The notes under the pieces: model-generated
Seen by the model: only the letters and a program-made list of their open reading frames with translations
Databases searched by the model: none
Told to the model about the DNA's origin: nothing
Made by a program: the position numbers and the translations under genes
DNA from: an uncultured Roseicyclus sp.
Lineage (GTDB): Bacteria > Pseudomonadota > Alphaproteobacteria > Rhodobacterales > Rhodobacteraceae
Assembly: GCA_947489665.1 (NCBI GenBank)
Contig: CANLEH010000002.1
Location: 372,001 to 436,000 of the forward strand
DNA length: 64,000 bases
Direction of reading: 5' to 3'
Shown: piece after piece, positions 1 to 6,822 of the stretch
Layout: each line of letters starts with the position of its first letter
Numbering within the stretch: position 1 is the stretch's first letter

Positions 1-1
1 G

Positions 2-502
2 CACACGGTCGAAGGCTTCGGGTTTGAGGCCATTGCTCGGATCATGGACGTCTCACAGGCGGAGGCGGAAGAACTGGTGTCGCGCGCCATGGCTGAGATG
101 GGCGATATGGTCGCCGGTGACATTCTGATCATCGAGGATGAGGGGATCATTGCGATGGACCTGAAATCCATCGTCATGGACATGGGCCACAGAGTTACCG
201 ATATCGCCCGCACCCGTGATGATGCGATCGCCAAGGGTAAGGCAAAAGTGCCGGATCTTATCCTTGCGGACATCCAGCTTGCTGACAAATCCTCGGGCAT
301 TGATGCAGTGAACGCGCTGTTGGCAGATCTCGGGGACCGTCCCGTCATTTTCATCACGGCCTTCCCCGAACGACTTTTGACAGGCGAGCGTCCGGAGCCT
401 GCGTTCTTGATTACAAAACCATATTCCGAAGATCAGGTCCGTGCAGCGGTGAGCCAGGCGATGTTCTTCGCAACGACCGAACGCATGGGCGTTGACGCCT
501 AA
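2..502 (+). CDS. phyR: PhyR general stress response regulator, C-terminal part (5' end outside window)
   Basis: PhyR is the phosphorylatable anti-anti-sigma factor of the alphaproteobacterial general stress response: when phosphorylated it binds NepR and frees the sigma factor EcfG. The frame is open from base 2, so the N-terminal sigma-like domain is mostly missing. The visible part starts with the end of that domain (HTVEGFGFEAIARIMDV), then a full receiver domain opening with DILIIEDEGIIAMDL. The segment LILADIQLADKSSGIDAVN carries the phosphoacceptor Asp and FITAFPERLLTGERPEPAFL ends in the conserved ITKP lysine motif; FAT-GUY-type receivers like this are typical of PhyR. A strong terminator follows. 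Five EcfG-type promoters lie in the next 3.8 kb, which supports the assignment. nepR and ecfG would be expected just left of the window. Confidence 0.93.
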   Translation, partial: HTVEGFGFEAIARIMDVSQAEAEELVSRAMAEMGDMVAGDILIIEDEGIIAMDLKSIVMDMGHRVTDIARTRDDAIAKGKAKVPDLILADIQLADKSSGIDAVNALLADLGDRPVIFITAFPERLLTGERPEPAFLITKPYSEDQVRAAVSQAMFFATTERMGVDA

Positions 503-515
503 GGTGTTTGCACGT

Positions 516-547
516 AAAAGCCCCGGCCGTTTGGTCGGGGCTTTTTT
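516..547 (+). terminator. Rho-independent terminator after phyR
   Basis: A GC-rich hairpin (AAAAGCCCCG, short loop, CGGGGCTTTTTT) begins 14 bases after the phyR stop and ends in a T run. The A run on the other side may let it also stop the convergent dps transcript. Confidence 0.9.
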
Positions 548-565
548 GTTTATAGGCGCTGCCCA

Positions 566-1063
566 TCAATCGGCAGCAATGGCGCGCAACATCCAAGCGG
601 CTTCCTCGTGAAAAGAACTGCGTTCTGTCGCGAGGTCTTCGGTCACCGGGTCTTTGTGGCTTCCCGACAGTTCGACCAGAGCATGCAGGCGATGCGCCAG
701 TTTCTCATGGTCGTTCGCAAGATCTTCCATCATCTCTCGGGCGGATGGCATCTCCTCCAAGTCCTCAACACGCGAACGCTTCATGATGTCGTTCATGCGC
801 ATTGGGGCCAGTTCGCCGAGTGCGCGGATGCGTTCGGCCAGCTCATCGGCGCCGGCAAACATGTTTTCGTAATGCTCATCCGTCAGCTTGTGGATCGAGT
901 AAAATGCGGGGCCGGTCACGTTCCAATGATAGGCATGCGTCTTGAAGGTCATGCGATAGGTATCGGCCAGAACGTCTGCCAGCCCTTCGGCGACAGCGAC
1001 CTTATCGCGAACGCCAGTCGCTACGCCGTCGGCGGTAGGAATTGCTTTCAATGTGTCAGACAT
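566..1063 (-). CDS. dps: Dps-family DNA-binding ferritin-like protein
   Basis: Dps proteins form 12-subunit shells that oxidise and store iron and shield DNA during starvation and oxidative stress. The 165-residue product has the usual family length. Residues 43-51 read HAYHWNVTG, the Dps signature, followed by a His/Asp/Glu-rich stretch (H58, H64, E66, D73, E78) placed like the inter-subunit ferroxidase site, then DELAERI. I chose the ATG at 1063 because GAAAGGAG lies just upstream; the open frame runs on to 1210 but the extra residues are low-complexity and have no ribosome site. A GGAAC-N16-gGTT EcfG promoter lies about 30 bases upstream, so PhyR/EcfG control is likely. It faces phyR tail to tail. 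Confidence 0.93.
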   Translation of the reverse strand: MSDTLKAIPTADGVATGVRDKVAVAEGLADVLADTYRMTFKTHAYHWNVTGPAFYSIHKLTDEHYENMFAGADELAERIRALGELAPMRMNDIMKRSRVEDLEEMPSAREMMEDLANDHEKLAHRLHALVELSGSHKDPVTEDLATERSSFHEEAAWMLRAIAAD

Positions 1064-1090
1064 GAGGGTCTCCTTTCTCTTCCCCCGTAC

Positions 1091-1115
1091 AACCCGCTGC
1101 ACGCACCAAAGTTCC
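1091..1115 (-). promoter_or_regulatory. EcfG-type promoter for dps
   Basis: Read on the minus strand: GGAAC at 1115-1111, a 16-base spacer, then gGTT at 1094-1091. This matches the published alphaproteobacterial EcfG pattern GGAAC-N16/17-cGTT. The dps start codon is 28 bases further on. Confidence 0.82.
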
Positions 1116-1128
1116 GCGAGTTTTTCGT

Positions 1129-1154
1129 GGAACCATAAGTGTTTCGGGCGCGTT
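1129..1154 (+). promoter_or_regulatory. EcfG-type promoter for the FNT-like gene
   Basis: GGAAC at 1129-1133, a 17-base spacer and CGTT at 1151-1154, 25 bases before the ATG at 1180. It is divergent from the dps promoter; the two GGAAC boxes are only 13 bases apart. Confidence 0.78.
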
Positions 1155-1179
1155 TCGTGCGGAGGAAAAGGACAATGAC

Positions 1180-1980
1180 ATGCGCGAAGAGCTGGCCGTT
1201 CGCAAGGCAACCCGCCTTAGCTCAAAATTGATCTACGAGGTAATCCGCCGCGACGGCGAGGAAGAGTTGGAGCGCCCCACACGCTCGCTGATCTGGTCAG
1301 GAATCGCCGCAGGCATCCTGATCTCTTTTTCGGTGTTGGGAGAGGCGATTTTCCGAACCTTTCTGCCGAACGCGCCTTGACGCTTTCTTGTTGAAAACCT
1401 GGGATACAGCTTCGGATTCCTACTGGTGATCCTGGGCCGGATGCAGCTGTTCACCGAGAACACAATCACAACGATCCTACCGCTTGTTGCAGAACGCTCT
1501 GGCAGATGCCTGGCAGCTGTCGCACGGCTATGGGGTATTGTGTTGGTGGCAAACATCGTCGGTGCGTTCATCGCGGCGGCCTTCATGACACAAACCAGTG
1601 GGATTGCGCCCGACCTTCTTGCAACAATCAATGGGCTGTCGCACCACGCGACCGGTTTCGCAGCCTCGGAAGGCTTTTTGCGCGCCATCCCCGCCGGCAT
1701 ACTTGTGGCCTCCATCGTCTGGATGATGCCGGGGCAGAATGGCGGGGAAGTTGTGCTGATCGTTGTCTTCACCTGGCTGATCGCTGCGGGCGATTTCACA
1801 CACATTATCGCAGGCTCGGTCGAGATGTGGGTGTTGATCCTGCAAGGCGAACTCACGGCCCAACCGGCACTGTTCGGCTTCTTCCTCCCGGTGCTGGCGG
1901 GCAATATTGCAGGCGGCACATTGGTGTTTGCCTTGCTGGCCTGGGGCCAAGTCAAAGCGGAGGTTGAGGAGGAACAATAA
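1180..1980 (+). pseudogene. Formate/nitrite transporter family gene interrupted by one in-frame TGA
   Basis: Reading straight through one stop codon gives a 266-codon frame with the features of a formate/nitrite transporter (FNT) membrane channel. The first part (codons 1-66) ends in RTFLPNAP; a TGA at 1378-1380 follows; then RFLVENLGYSFGFLLVILGR and QLFTENTIT continue in the same frame with no indel. QLFTENT and the NxxGG-type helices are family hallmarks. From memory, family members have Trp at the TGA position, so a TGG to TGA change is the simplest explanation. The gene has an EcfG promoter and a GGAGG site at 1161-1165, so it is probably still transcribed. TGA followed by C is a leaky context, so low readthrough is possible; a sequencing error is the other explanation. 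Confidence 0.85.
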
Positions 1981-1993
1981 GACGATTGCAGAG

Positions 1994-2018
1994 GGAACTA
2001 GACACCGTTGTGCGCGTT
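1994..2018 (+). promoter_or_regulatory. EcfG-type promoter for the 59-residue membrane protein
   Basis: GGAAC at 1994-1998, a 16-base spacer, CGTT at 2015-2018. The start codon it serves is at 2047. Confidence 0.8.
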
Positions 2019-2046
2019 AAACTTTCGAACCAGAAGGAGAAAGCAG

Positions 2047-2226
2047 ATGTCCGCACCGGATACCAACCTTGATCGTCAAGCCCGCCGCCACAAACCGTCG
2101 CTTTGGGGCATTGCAATGGCCGTCGGAGCCGCAGCCCTTTTCGCCATCACGGCATTTCTTGTGGAGGGCGTTCCCGCGGACGAACAGGCAGCGGGCGTTC
2201 CAGAAGCCAGCGCCACAACGCAGTAG
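2047..2226 (+). CDS. Small single-pass membrane protein, unknown function
   Basis: A 59-residue protein with a basic N-terminus (RQARRHKPS), one hydrophobic helix at about residues 18-41 and a short acidic tail rich in Ala. I do not recognise a named family. The ATG at 2047 has AGAAGGAG placed correctly; an in-frame upstream start at 2008 lies inside the promoter's downstream region and lacks a ribosome site. It sits between an EcfG promoter and a strong terminator, so it is probably a monocistronic stress-induced gene. Confidence 0.75.
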   Translation: MSAPDTNLDRQARRHKPSLWGIAMAVGAAALFAITAFLVEGVPADEQAAGVPEASATTQ

Positions 2227-2236
2227 GCACCACATC

Positions 2237-2276
2237 AAAAAAGGCTGCTCCGAGAAGAAGGCGCAGCCTTTTTTTT
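2237..2276. terminator. Bidirectional terminator between convergent genes
   Basis: AAAAAAGGCTGC, a 17-base loop and GCAGCCTTTTTTTT form a hairpin with an A run on one side and a T run on the other. It can end both the small membrane-protein transcript and the convergent Crp/Fnr transcript. Confidence 0.87.
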
Positions 2277-2291
2277 CCGTAACGGTGGCTG

Positions 2292-3032
2292 TCAGATCAA
2301 GGGACGCCGGGCAGGCCGATCAACTTCGATCATCGCAAGCTCTTCCATCTTCTCGCGATCATGGAGACCCAGTTTCCCATCCTCAAGCGATACGATCTGT
2401 TTGTCCCGCAGCTTCATCAAGGTCTTGTTGGTATGGACAAGCGACAGACCCAGCGCATCAGCCAAATCCTGTTGGCGGTATGGGAAAGGGCAATCGTCGC
2501 CATCGGTCAACCCGAGATCGTCACACCGGGTGTAGAACCGAAGCAAACCCCAGCACATCCGTTCCATTGCACTCATCTGCCCGACCGAGGCCAGAGCCTC
2601 ACCCAGAAAATGCTCGTCCATCGCAGAGAGCCATGTGAGGTCAAATGCGCGCTCAGGTTCGGATTTAAAGAGGTTCCAAAGCTCGGCGCGATCGAAGACA
2701 CAGAGTACCATAGGTGTCGTCGCCTCTACCGAATGCTTCATCTCTCCCATCACACCAGCCTGAAGACCTAGGAATCCGCCGGGCAATGCGAAATTCACGA
2801 CCTGCCGTCGTCCGTTCGGCAGCAGCTTGTAACGCAAACCCATGCCTTTCAGGATCGTGAACAATTGCGGGCTATTGGAGCCTTCCATCAGCAGCGTTGT
2901 TCCGGGATCAACCTTTAATTCGCCTACCTTGAAACGGCGCATGAAGGCGATTTCTTCAGTGTTTAGCGTGTCATAGACCTCGCGTTTGCGAAGCGGGCAA
3001 TTTGCGCAATCAGTAACCATGTCTCTTTTCAT
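2292..3032 (-). CDS. Crp/Fnr family transcriptional regulator
   Basis: A 246-residue regulator with a cyclic-nucleotide-binding-type beta-barrel (about 30-140), a dimer helix and a winged helix-turn-helix at about 178-208 (YRQQDLADALGLSLVHTNKT). The N-terminus has C9-x2-C12-P-L-R like oxygen-sensing Fnr proteins, and C111 lies 99 residues after C12 as in E. coli FNR, but the position expected for a third N-terminal cysteine is Tyr20 (E18 if aligned to E. coli FNR). A complete 4Fe-4S site is therefore not visible, and its signal is unknown. It is divergent from the receiver-like gene at 3087. A near-consensus EcfG promoter lies upstream. Confidence 0.9.
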   Translation of the reverse strand: MKRDMVTDCANCPLRKREVYDTLNTEEIAFMRRFKVGELKVDPGTTLLMEGSNSPQLFTILKGMGLRYKLLPNGRRQVVNFALPGGFLGLQAGVMGEMKHSVEATTPMVLCVFDRAELWNLFKSEPERAFDLTWLSAMDEHFLGEALASVGQMSAMERMCWGLLRFYTRCDDLGLTDGDDCPFPYRQQDLADALGLSLVHTNKTLMKLRDKQIVSLEDGKLGLHDREKMEELAMIEVDRPARRPLI

Positions 3033-3051
3033 CGTTGCTATGTCCTAGTTT

Positions 3052-3076
3052 AATGCACGACGCGTGAAATCGTTCC
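3052..3076 (-). promoter_or_regulatory. Possible weak EcfG-type promoter for the Crp/Fnr gene
   Basis: On the minus strand: GGAAC at 3076-3072, a 16-base spacer, then cATT instead of cGTT. One mismatch in the -10 element makes this uncertain. Confidence 0.4.
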
Positions 3077-3086
3077 AAATGGCACG

Positions 3087-3476
3087 ATGAAATCGCGCCA
3101 AAGCAGCCCTGATGATACGGTCGTCCCGCCGACTGGACGGCGGAACGCGCCCTGCATTATCATCCATTCCAACGTTTTGGTGGCCGAGGATTTGCGCGAC
3201 ATCCTGATGAATTCAGGCGCCCAGGACGTCGTGGTCTACAGTGATTTTGCCGAGATCATGGAAGACACCGCCGCCCTGGTTATTGCGTCAGGCGGTCTTG
3301 AACGCACGTTGTCGGCACCGCAATTCGACGCATGGGTTCGCACCGGCACACCGGTTATCTTGCTCGAGGACGAACACAGATCCGACGATGCGGCGAAATT
3401 TGGCTTTCACCTTCTGAATGAGCCCTTTCGCACCGAGGATGTTGTGGCCCTGTTAACTGATTTGCGGATTTTTTGA
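3087..3476 (+). CDS. Receiver-like protein lacking the phosphorylation site
   Basis: A 129-residue protein with the beta/alpha rhythm of a response-regulator receiver: CIIIHSNVLVAEDLRDIL (strand 1, helix 1), VVVYSDFAEI, TAALVIASG (strand 3), TPVILLEDEH (strand 4) and LLNEPFRTEDVVALL (strand 5, helix 5). Strand 3 ends in ALVIASG where a phosphoacceptor Asp is expected, and NEPF replaces the usual xKPF lysine motif, so it is probably not phosphorylated. It may act as a pseudo-receiver that binds a partner. It is divergent from the Crp/Fnr gene and lies inside the EcfG block. Function is inferred from fold pattern only. Confidence 0.75.
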   Translation: MKSRQSSPDDTVVPPTGRRNAPCIIIHSNVLVAEDLRDILMNSGAQDVVVYSDFAEIMEDTAALVIASGGLERTLSAPQFDAWVRTGTPVILLEDEHRSDDAAKFGFHLLNEPFRTEDVVALLTDLRIF

Positions 3477-3485
3477 GGGTTTTTC

Positions 3486-3510
3486 GGAACTGATGGCGCG
3501 GACAGGGGTT
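3486..3510 (+). promoter_or_regulatory. EcfG-type promoter for the DUF1328 gene
   Basis: GGAAC at 3486-3490, a 16-base spacer, gGTT at 3507-3510; the ATG follows at 3541. It starts only 10 bases after the stop of the receiver-like gene. Confidence 0.8.
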
Positions 3511-3540
3511 GGAGGCGTGTAACCAAAAAGGAGACACGCC

Positions 3541-3708
3541 ATGCTACGCTGGGCCGTCACATTTCTGATCATCGCGTTGATCGCCGCACTCTTCGGCTTT
3601 GGAGGGATTGCCGGTGCATCCGCAGGGATCGCACAGATCCTGTTCTTCGTGTTCATCGTCCTGTTCGTCATCTCGCTTCTGGCGCGGGCCGTTAGTGGAC
3701 GAAGCTGA
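3541..3708 (+). CDS. DUF1328 (YtjA-like) small membrane protein
   Basis: A 55-residue protein beginning [20 protein letters not shown] and continuing [18 protein letters not shown], the pattern of the DUF1328 family: two hydrophobic helices joined by a Gly/Ala-rich turn, ending in a short basic tail (RAVSGRS). The start has AAAAAGGAG upstream. The molecular role of the family is unknown; members are often stress-induced. An EcfG promoter upstream and a strong terminator downstream frame it as a single-gene unit. Confidence 0.92.
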   Translation: MLRWAVTFLIIALIAALFGFGGIAGASAGIAQILFFVFIVLFVISLLARAVSGRS

Positions 3709-3733
3709 CACCAACCGCATCATGAGTTGCCCG

Positions 3734-3780
3734 AAAGGGGCGAACGGTTCAACCTCGTGACCGTTCGCCCCTTTTCTTTT
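3734..3780 (+). terminator. Rho-independent terminator after the DUF1328 gene
   Basis: AAAGGGGCGAACGGT, an 11-base loop and ACCGTTCGCCCCTTTT form a long perfect stem followed by further T-rich sequence. Confidence 0.9.
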
Positions 3781-3810
3781 AAGAATTTGTTTTAACTTCC
3801 AAAAAATCTT

Positions 3811-3835
3811 GGAACCTTCTGTTTGACACCACGTT
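3811..3835 (+). promoter_or_regulatory. EcfG-type promoter for the 3865-4345 gene pair
   Basis: GGAAC at 3811-3815, a 16-base spacer, CGTT at 3832-3835; the first ATG is at 3865. No separate promoter was seen before csbD, so the pair is probably cotranscribed. Confidence 0.82.
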
Positions 3836-3864
3836 GTCTGGGCAGAACGGAAGGAGTTTAAGAT

Positions 3865-4101
3865 ATGAAAACCGGAACCATTCTCGCCATTGCCATCGCC
3901 GCGATCGTTGCCGTTGTTGGCATTTACATGATCGACATCGATCAGACTGAAGAAGCTACATTGCCGGACGTCACCGTGGAAGGCGGCAATCTGCCAGAAT
4001 TCGACGCCGACGTAGGCTCGGTCGAAATCACCGAAGAGACCGTGACCGTACCTGGCCTCGAAATCACACCGCCTGAGAACGACGAAATCGCATCTAACTG
4101 A
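3865..4101 (+). CDS. Small N-terminally anchored acidic protein, unknown function
   Basis: A 78-residue protein. Residues 5-23 form one hydrophobic helix (TILAIAIAAIVAVVGIYMI) that could be an anchor or an uncleaved signal; the remaining 55 residues are strongly acidic with repeated VEI/VTV and PxxD-type segments, predicting an extended periplasmic tail. GGAAGGAG precedes the ATG. No family recognised. The upstream EcfG promoter and the following csbD gene point to a stress role. Confidence 0.78.
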   Translation: MKTGTILAIAIAAIVAVVGIYMIDIDQTEEATLPDVTVEGGNLPEFDADVGSVEITEETVTVPGLEITPPENDEIASN

Positions 4102-4147
4102 TGCTCTCGTCCCACCACACCGCAACCACGTTCCAAGGAGAAGTGCT

Positions 4148-4345
4148 ATGAACCGCGACCAAATCGAAGGCAAATGGACTGAAATCAAAGGCAAGCTCCG
4201 CGAAAGCTACGGAGATCTGACCGACGATGATCTGGAAACCGCCAAGGGCGATCGGGAACAGATGGAAGGCGTTTTGCAGCAGAAGCTTGGCAAATCAAAA
4301 GCCGAGGTTCGAGAAACGGTGGACAAAGTGCTTAACAGCATCTGA
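4148..4345 (+). CDS. CsbD-family stress protein
   Basis: A 65-residue hydrophilic, Lys/Glu-rich helical protein starting MNRDQIEGKWTEIKGKLRE, the classic CsbD-like opening, with the later GDREQMEGVLQQKLGKSK segment. CsbD was first described as a sigma-B-controlled general stress protein in Bacillus; its biochemical role is unknown. CCAAGGAG lies 7 bases before the ATG. It is 46 bases after the preceding gene and probably shares its EcfG promoter. Confidence 0.93.
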   Translation: MNRDQIEGKWTEIKGKLRESYGDLTDDDLETAKGDREQMEGVLQQKLGKSKAEVRETVDKVLNSI

Positions 4346-4368
4346 CCGTGCCAAACATTCAAGTGCTT

Positions 4369-4395
4369 AAGGGCCCTCCTAGCGAGGGCCCTTTT
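4369..4395 (+). terminator. Rho-independent terminator after csbD-like gene
   Basis: AAGGGCCCTC, loop CTAG, CGAGGGCCCTTTTT. It closes the stress-response block. Confidence 0.9.
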
Positions 4396-4864
4396 TATCT
4401 TTGTTTGTGCTCGTCGATTGCCTTGCCAAATGGAGTATCGACCAAAGCAGAAGCTGATCGCTGACCCGAAGCGGCCGCTTTACACCGCTAAGCATCGCGG
4501 CTTGCTTGTTTCGCAGTGCAAACCCCAAGCCGGGCAATGGCCAAGTGTTCAATCGCCTCGGCGAGGCTAACCCAAAGCGGACCTAGATGAAGAAATTCAG
4601 AGATTTGGTGTTTCGACGTAAGCTATGTGGCGCGATGCAGCCGTTCCGCTACACAGCAGCAGAAGCTGCCGCAGATGGACCGGATCCACAGCTTTGGACG
4701 CACAAAGATACGCTTCAGGAACACCGTTGGCTGGTGTGACGTGCACTCTGCCGGGATGGAATGGCGTCCAGCAGCGTTTATCAGGCATCAGAAAGACGAT
4801 AGCTTCAATAAGTGGACAGCGAGAGGGGTATGATCTCATGCGCACGAATACTGTTCATTGAACG
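4396..4864. other. Gap of 469 bases, no confident gene
   Basis: No RNA gene or clear coding signal was recognised. A 68-codon frame beginning with GTG at 4627 ends at 4833 and has a protein-like second half (GMEWRPAAFIRHQKDDSFNK), but it has no convincing ribosome site and no family I know. It could be a gene relic. The tctB stop is at the right edge. Confidence 0.4.
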
Positions 4865-5305
4865 CTATGGAAGCCGGACGTTCAGCACCTCACTGAGCAA
4901 GACCGAAAACCCTCCAACCAAAACAACACCCGCAACCGCGTGCCAGACAATTGTCATCGCGGACATGGCCTCCCGGCGGGCGATTATGGCGATGCAGGGA
5001 AGCGCCACAGCGGACGTCACCACGAAACCGAACAGTTCCAGTACAAGCGCCCACAAAAGAAGGGTGGTCGCAAGCAGACCGGCTCGCCAGAGTTCGGGAG
5101 TGTCCGATATGGAAACGGGCGGAGTTCGCAGCAGCGTTTGCAAGAGCACGCCCGCGCCCGCGGCCACGGCAATTATACCAGAGGTCATCGGAAAAACGCG
5201 CCCAAGCTCTGACATCTGTGGTGTTGGCAGTATGGCTGCGACCCCAATGCCTATCGCAAGACCACTGGCAACGAGCGGGCGCCACCGTGTTCTAAGTCCG
5301 CTCAT
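4865..5305 (-). CDS. tctB: TctB-type small membrane subunit of a tripartite tricarboxylate transporter
   Basis: The 146-residue product has four hydrophobic segments with the spacing of TctB subunits. It works with TctA and the periplasmic TctC to import carboxylates. The start is placed at 5305 because its ATG overlaps the tctA stop (ATGA), a coupled-translation arrangement; the longer frame to 5446 would run far into tctA. It is the last gene of a tctC-tctA-tctB operon. Confidence 0.88.
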   Translation of the reverse strand: MSGLRTRWRPLVASGLAIGIGVAAILPTPQMSELGRVFPMTSGIIAVAAGAGVLLQTLLRTPPVSISDTPELWRAGLLATTLLLWALVLELFGFVVTSAVALPCIAIIARREAMSAMTIVWHAVAGVVLVGGFSVLLSEVLNVRLP

Positions 5306-6798
5306 TCCGGATTTCCTTGTGAGACGGCCCTTTTGAACACGCCTGAAGAGGCAAGCGTAATTGCGGTCATTGCGATTATGCCGATTGAGATCGGCTGCCC
5401 AAAAAACATGCCAAGCCTGTTTCCAGAGGCGCCACCGATCAACCATCCTTGCACAAATCCGGCCTCTGCGATGGGGCCGAGGATAAGGCCAAGAACAATC
5501 GGCGACGGCTCAAGCCCGATGCGCGCGACAAGCCAACCGAAGATACCAAGGGCAACCATGATAGCGACGTGAAACGTGTTCGCTTCTATCGCGAATGCCC
5601 CCACGACAGTCAGAAACGCGATGGCCGGGGCCAAGGCTGTTTTGGGAACGGAAACGATAAGGCGGAACGCGTATCTGCCGATGATCAGCCCAGTCGGAAG
5701 CATAAGAAGCGTCGCGATCAGAAGTCCGAATGTGAAGGTGAACACGATATCCGCTTGTTGGGTAAACAGTTGCGGGCCGGTGCGAATGCCCTGAACAAGT
5801 AGCGCGCCCAAAATGATTGCATCCGGCGGCGTGCCGGGAATGCCCAAGACCAAAGTGGGAACAAACCCACCACCAACCGTCGCAGAATTTGCGGCCTCCG
5901 ACGCGATTACGCCGTCCGGGGCGCCATCGCCAAAGGCTTCTGGCACTCTCGCCGTACGGCGGGCTTCCGAGTAGGCGACAAGCCCCGCCACAGATCCACC
6001 AGCGGCCGGAACAATCCCAACGCCGGTGCCAATAAGCGCCGAGCGAATGACATTGAATTTCGACCGCCGCATGAGGCCAAAAGCCTCGCGGAAGCGAAAC
6101 CCGCGCACCGTTTCGGCGCGCCGTTCAAGGTGGGCTTCAGGGCGTATGACCATGTCGATCAGGACGGGCACACAATAAAGCCCAATGAGCGCAGGAATAA
6201 CAGGAATGCCGCCCAACAACGAAGTTTGACCAAAGGTGTACCGGACATCTCCGCCGACGACGGCTGATCCGACACATGACAGGATAAGGCCGATGGCCCC
6301 ACCGATCAGGCCCAAAAGTGTCGCTCCGCGTGACAGGGTTGCGATGAGCGACAGGCCAAAGATGGCCAGCCAAAAGTATTCTACCGGACCAAAGGACAGC
6401 GCGATTTGCGACAGCGGTGGGGCCAGGAACAGCAAGGCAAGTGCGCCAACGGTCCCGCCGACGACGGACCCGAGGCAGGAGAGAGTGACCGCTAGATCGC
6501 CGTCACCGCGCCGGGCCATCGGGAAACCATCCATGGATGTCGCGATGGCCGCCGGTGTGCCGGGCGTGTTCACCAGAATTGCAGAATAGGCGCCGCCATA
6601 GATGGCACCTGTATAAATGGCCCCCAATACGATCAGCCCGGAGCTTGGGTCCATGGTGAACGTGAAAGGGACGAGGACGGCGACCGCCATGGTCGCCGAC
6701 AGGCCCGGAAGCGCGCCGATGATGGTGCCTCCGATCACGCCCAAAAGGGCGAGCAGAAGGTTTTCGAGCGAAAGTGCCGCCGCGAGTGCACCAAGCAT
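5302..6798 (-). CDS. tctA: TctA-type large permease of a tripartite tricarboxylate transporter
   Basis: A 498-residue polytopic membrane protein of normal TctA length. The conserved GALPGLSATMAVAVLVPFTF near residues 28-47 and YGGAYSAILVNTPGTPAA near 67-84 are family signatures; a second GIPGTPPDAIILGA motif appears near residue 320. It forms the sodium- or proton-coupled channel part of the transporter. It lies 24 bases after tctC and overlaps tctB by four bases. Confidence 0.95.
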   Translation of the reverse strand: MLGALAAALSLENLLLALLGVIGGTIIGALPGLSATMAVAVLVPFTFTMDPSSGLIVLGAIYTGAIYGGAYSAILVNTPGTPAAIATSMDGFPMARRGDGDLAVTLSCLGSVVGGTVGALALLFLAPPLSQIALSFGPVEYFWLAIFGLSLIATLSRGATLLGLIGGAIGLILSCVGSAVVGGDVRYTFGQTSLLGGIPVIPALIGLYCVPVLIDMVIRPEAHLERRAETVRGFRFREAFGLMRRSKFNVIRSALIGTGVGIVPAAGGSVAGLVAYSEARRTARVPEAFGDGAPDGVIASEAANSATVGGGFVPTLVLGIPGTPPDAIILGALLVQGIRTGPQLFTQQADIVFTFTFGLLIATLLMLPTGLIIGRYAFRLIVSVPKTALAPAIAFLTVVGAFAIEANTFHVAIMVALGIFGWLVARIGLEPSPIVLGLILGPIAEAGFVQGWLIGGASGNRLGMFFGQPISIGIIAMTAITLASSGVFKRAVSQGNPE

Positions 6799-6822
6799 GG
6801 TGCTGTTCTCCGGGCGTATGAT

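Noticed and set aside
1378-1380. TGA in the FNT gene as a selenocysteine codon
   Set aside because: FNT proteins have no selenocysteine site, the family residue there is remembered as Trp, and no hairpin of SECIS type follows.
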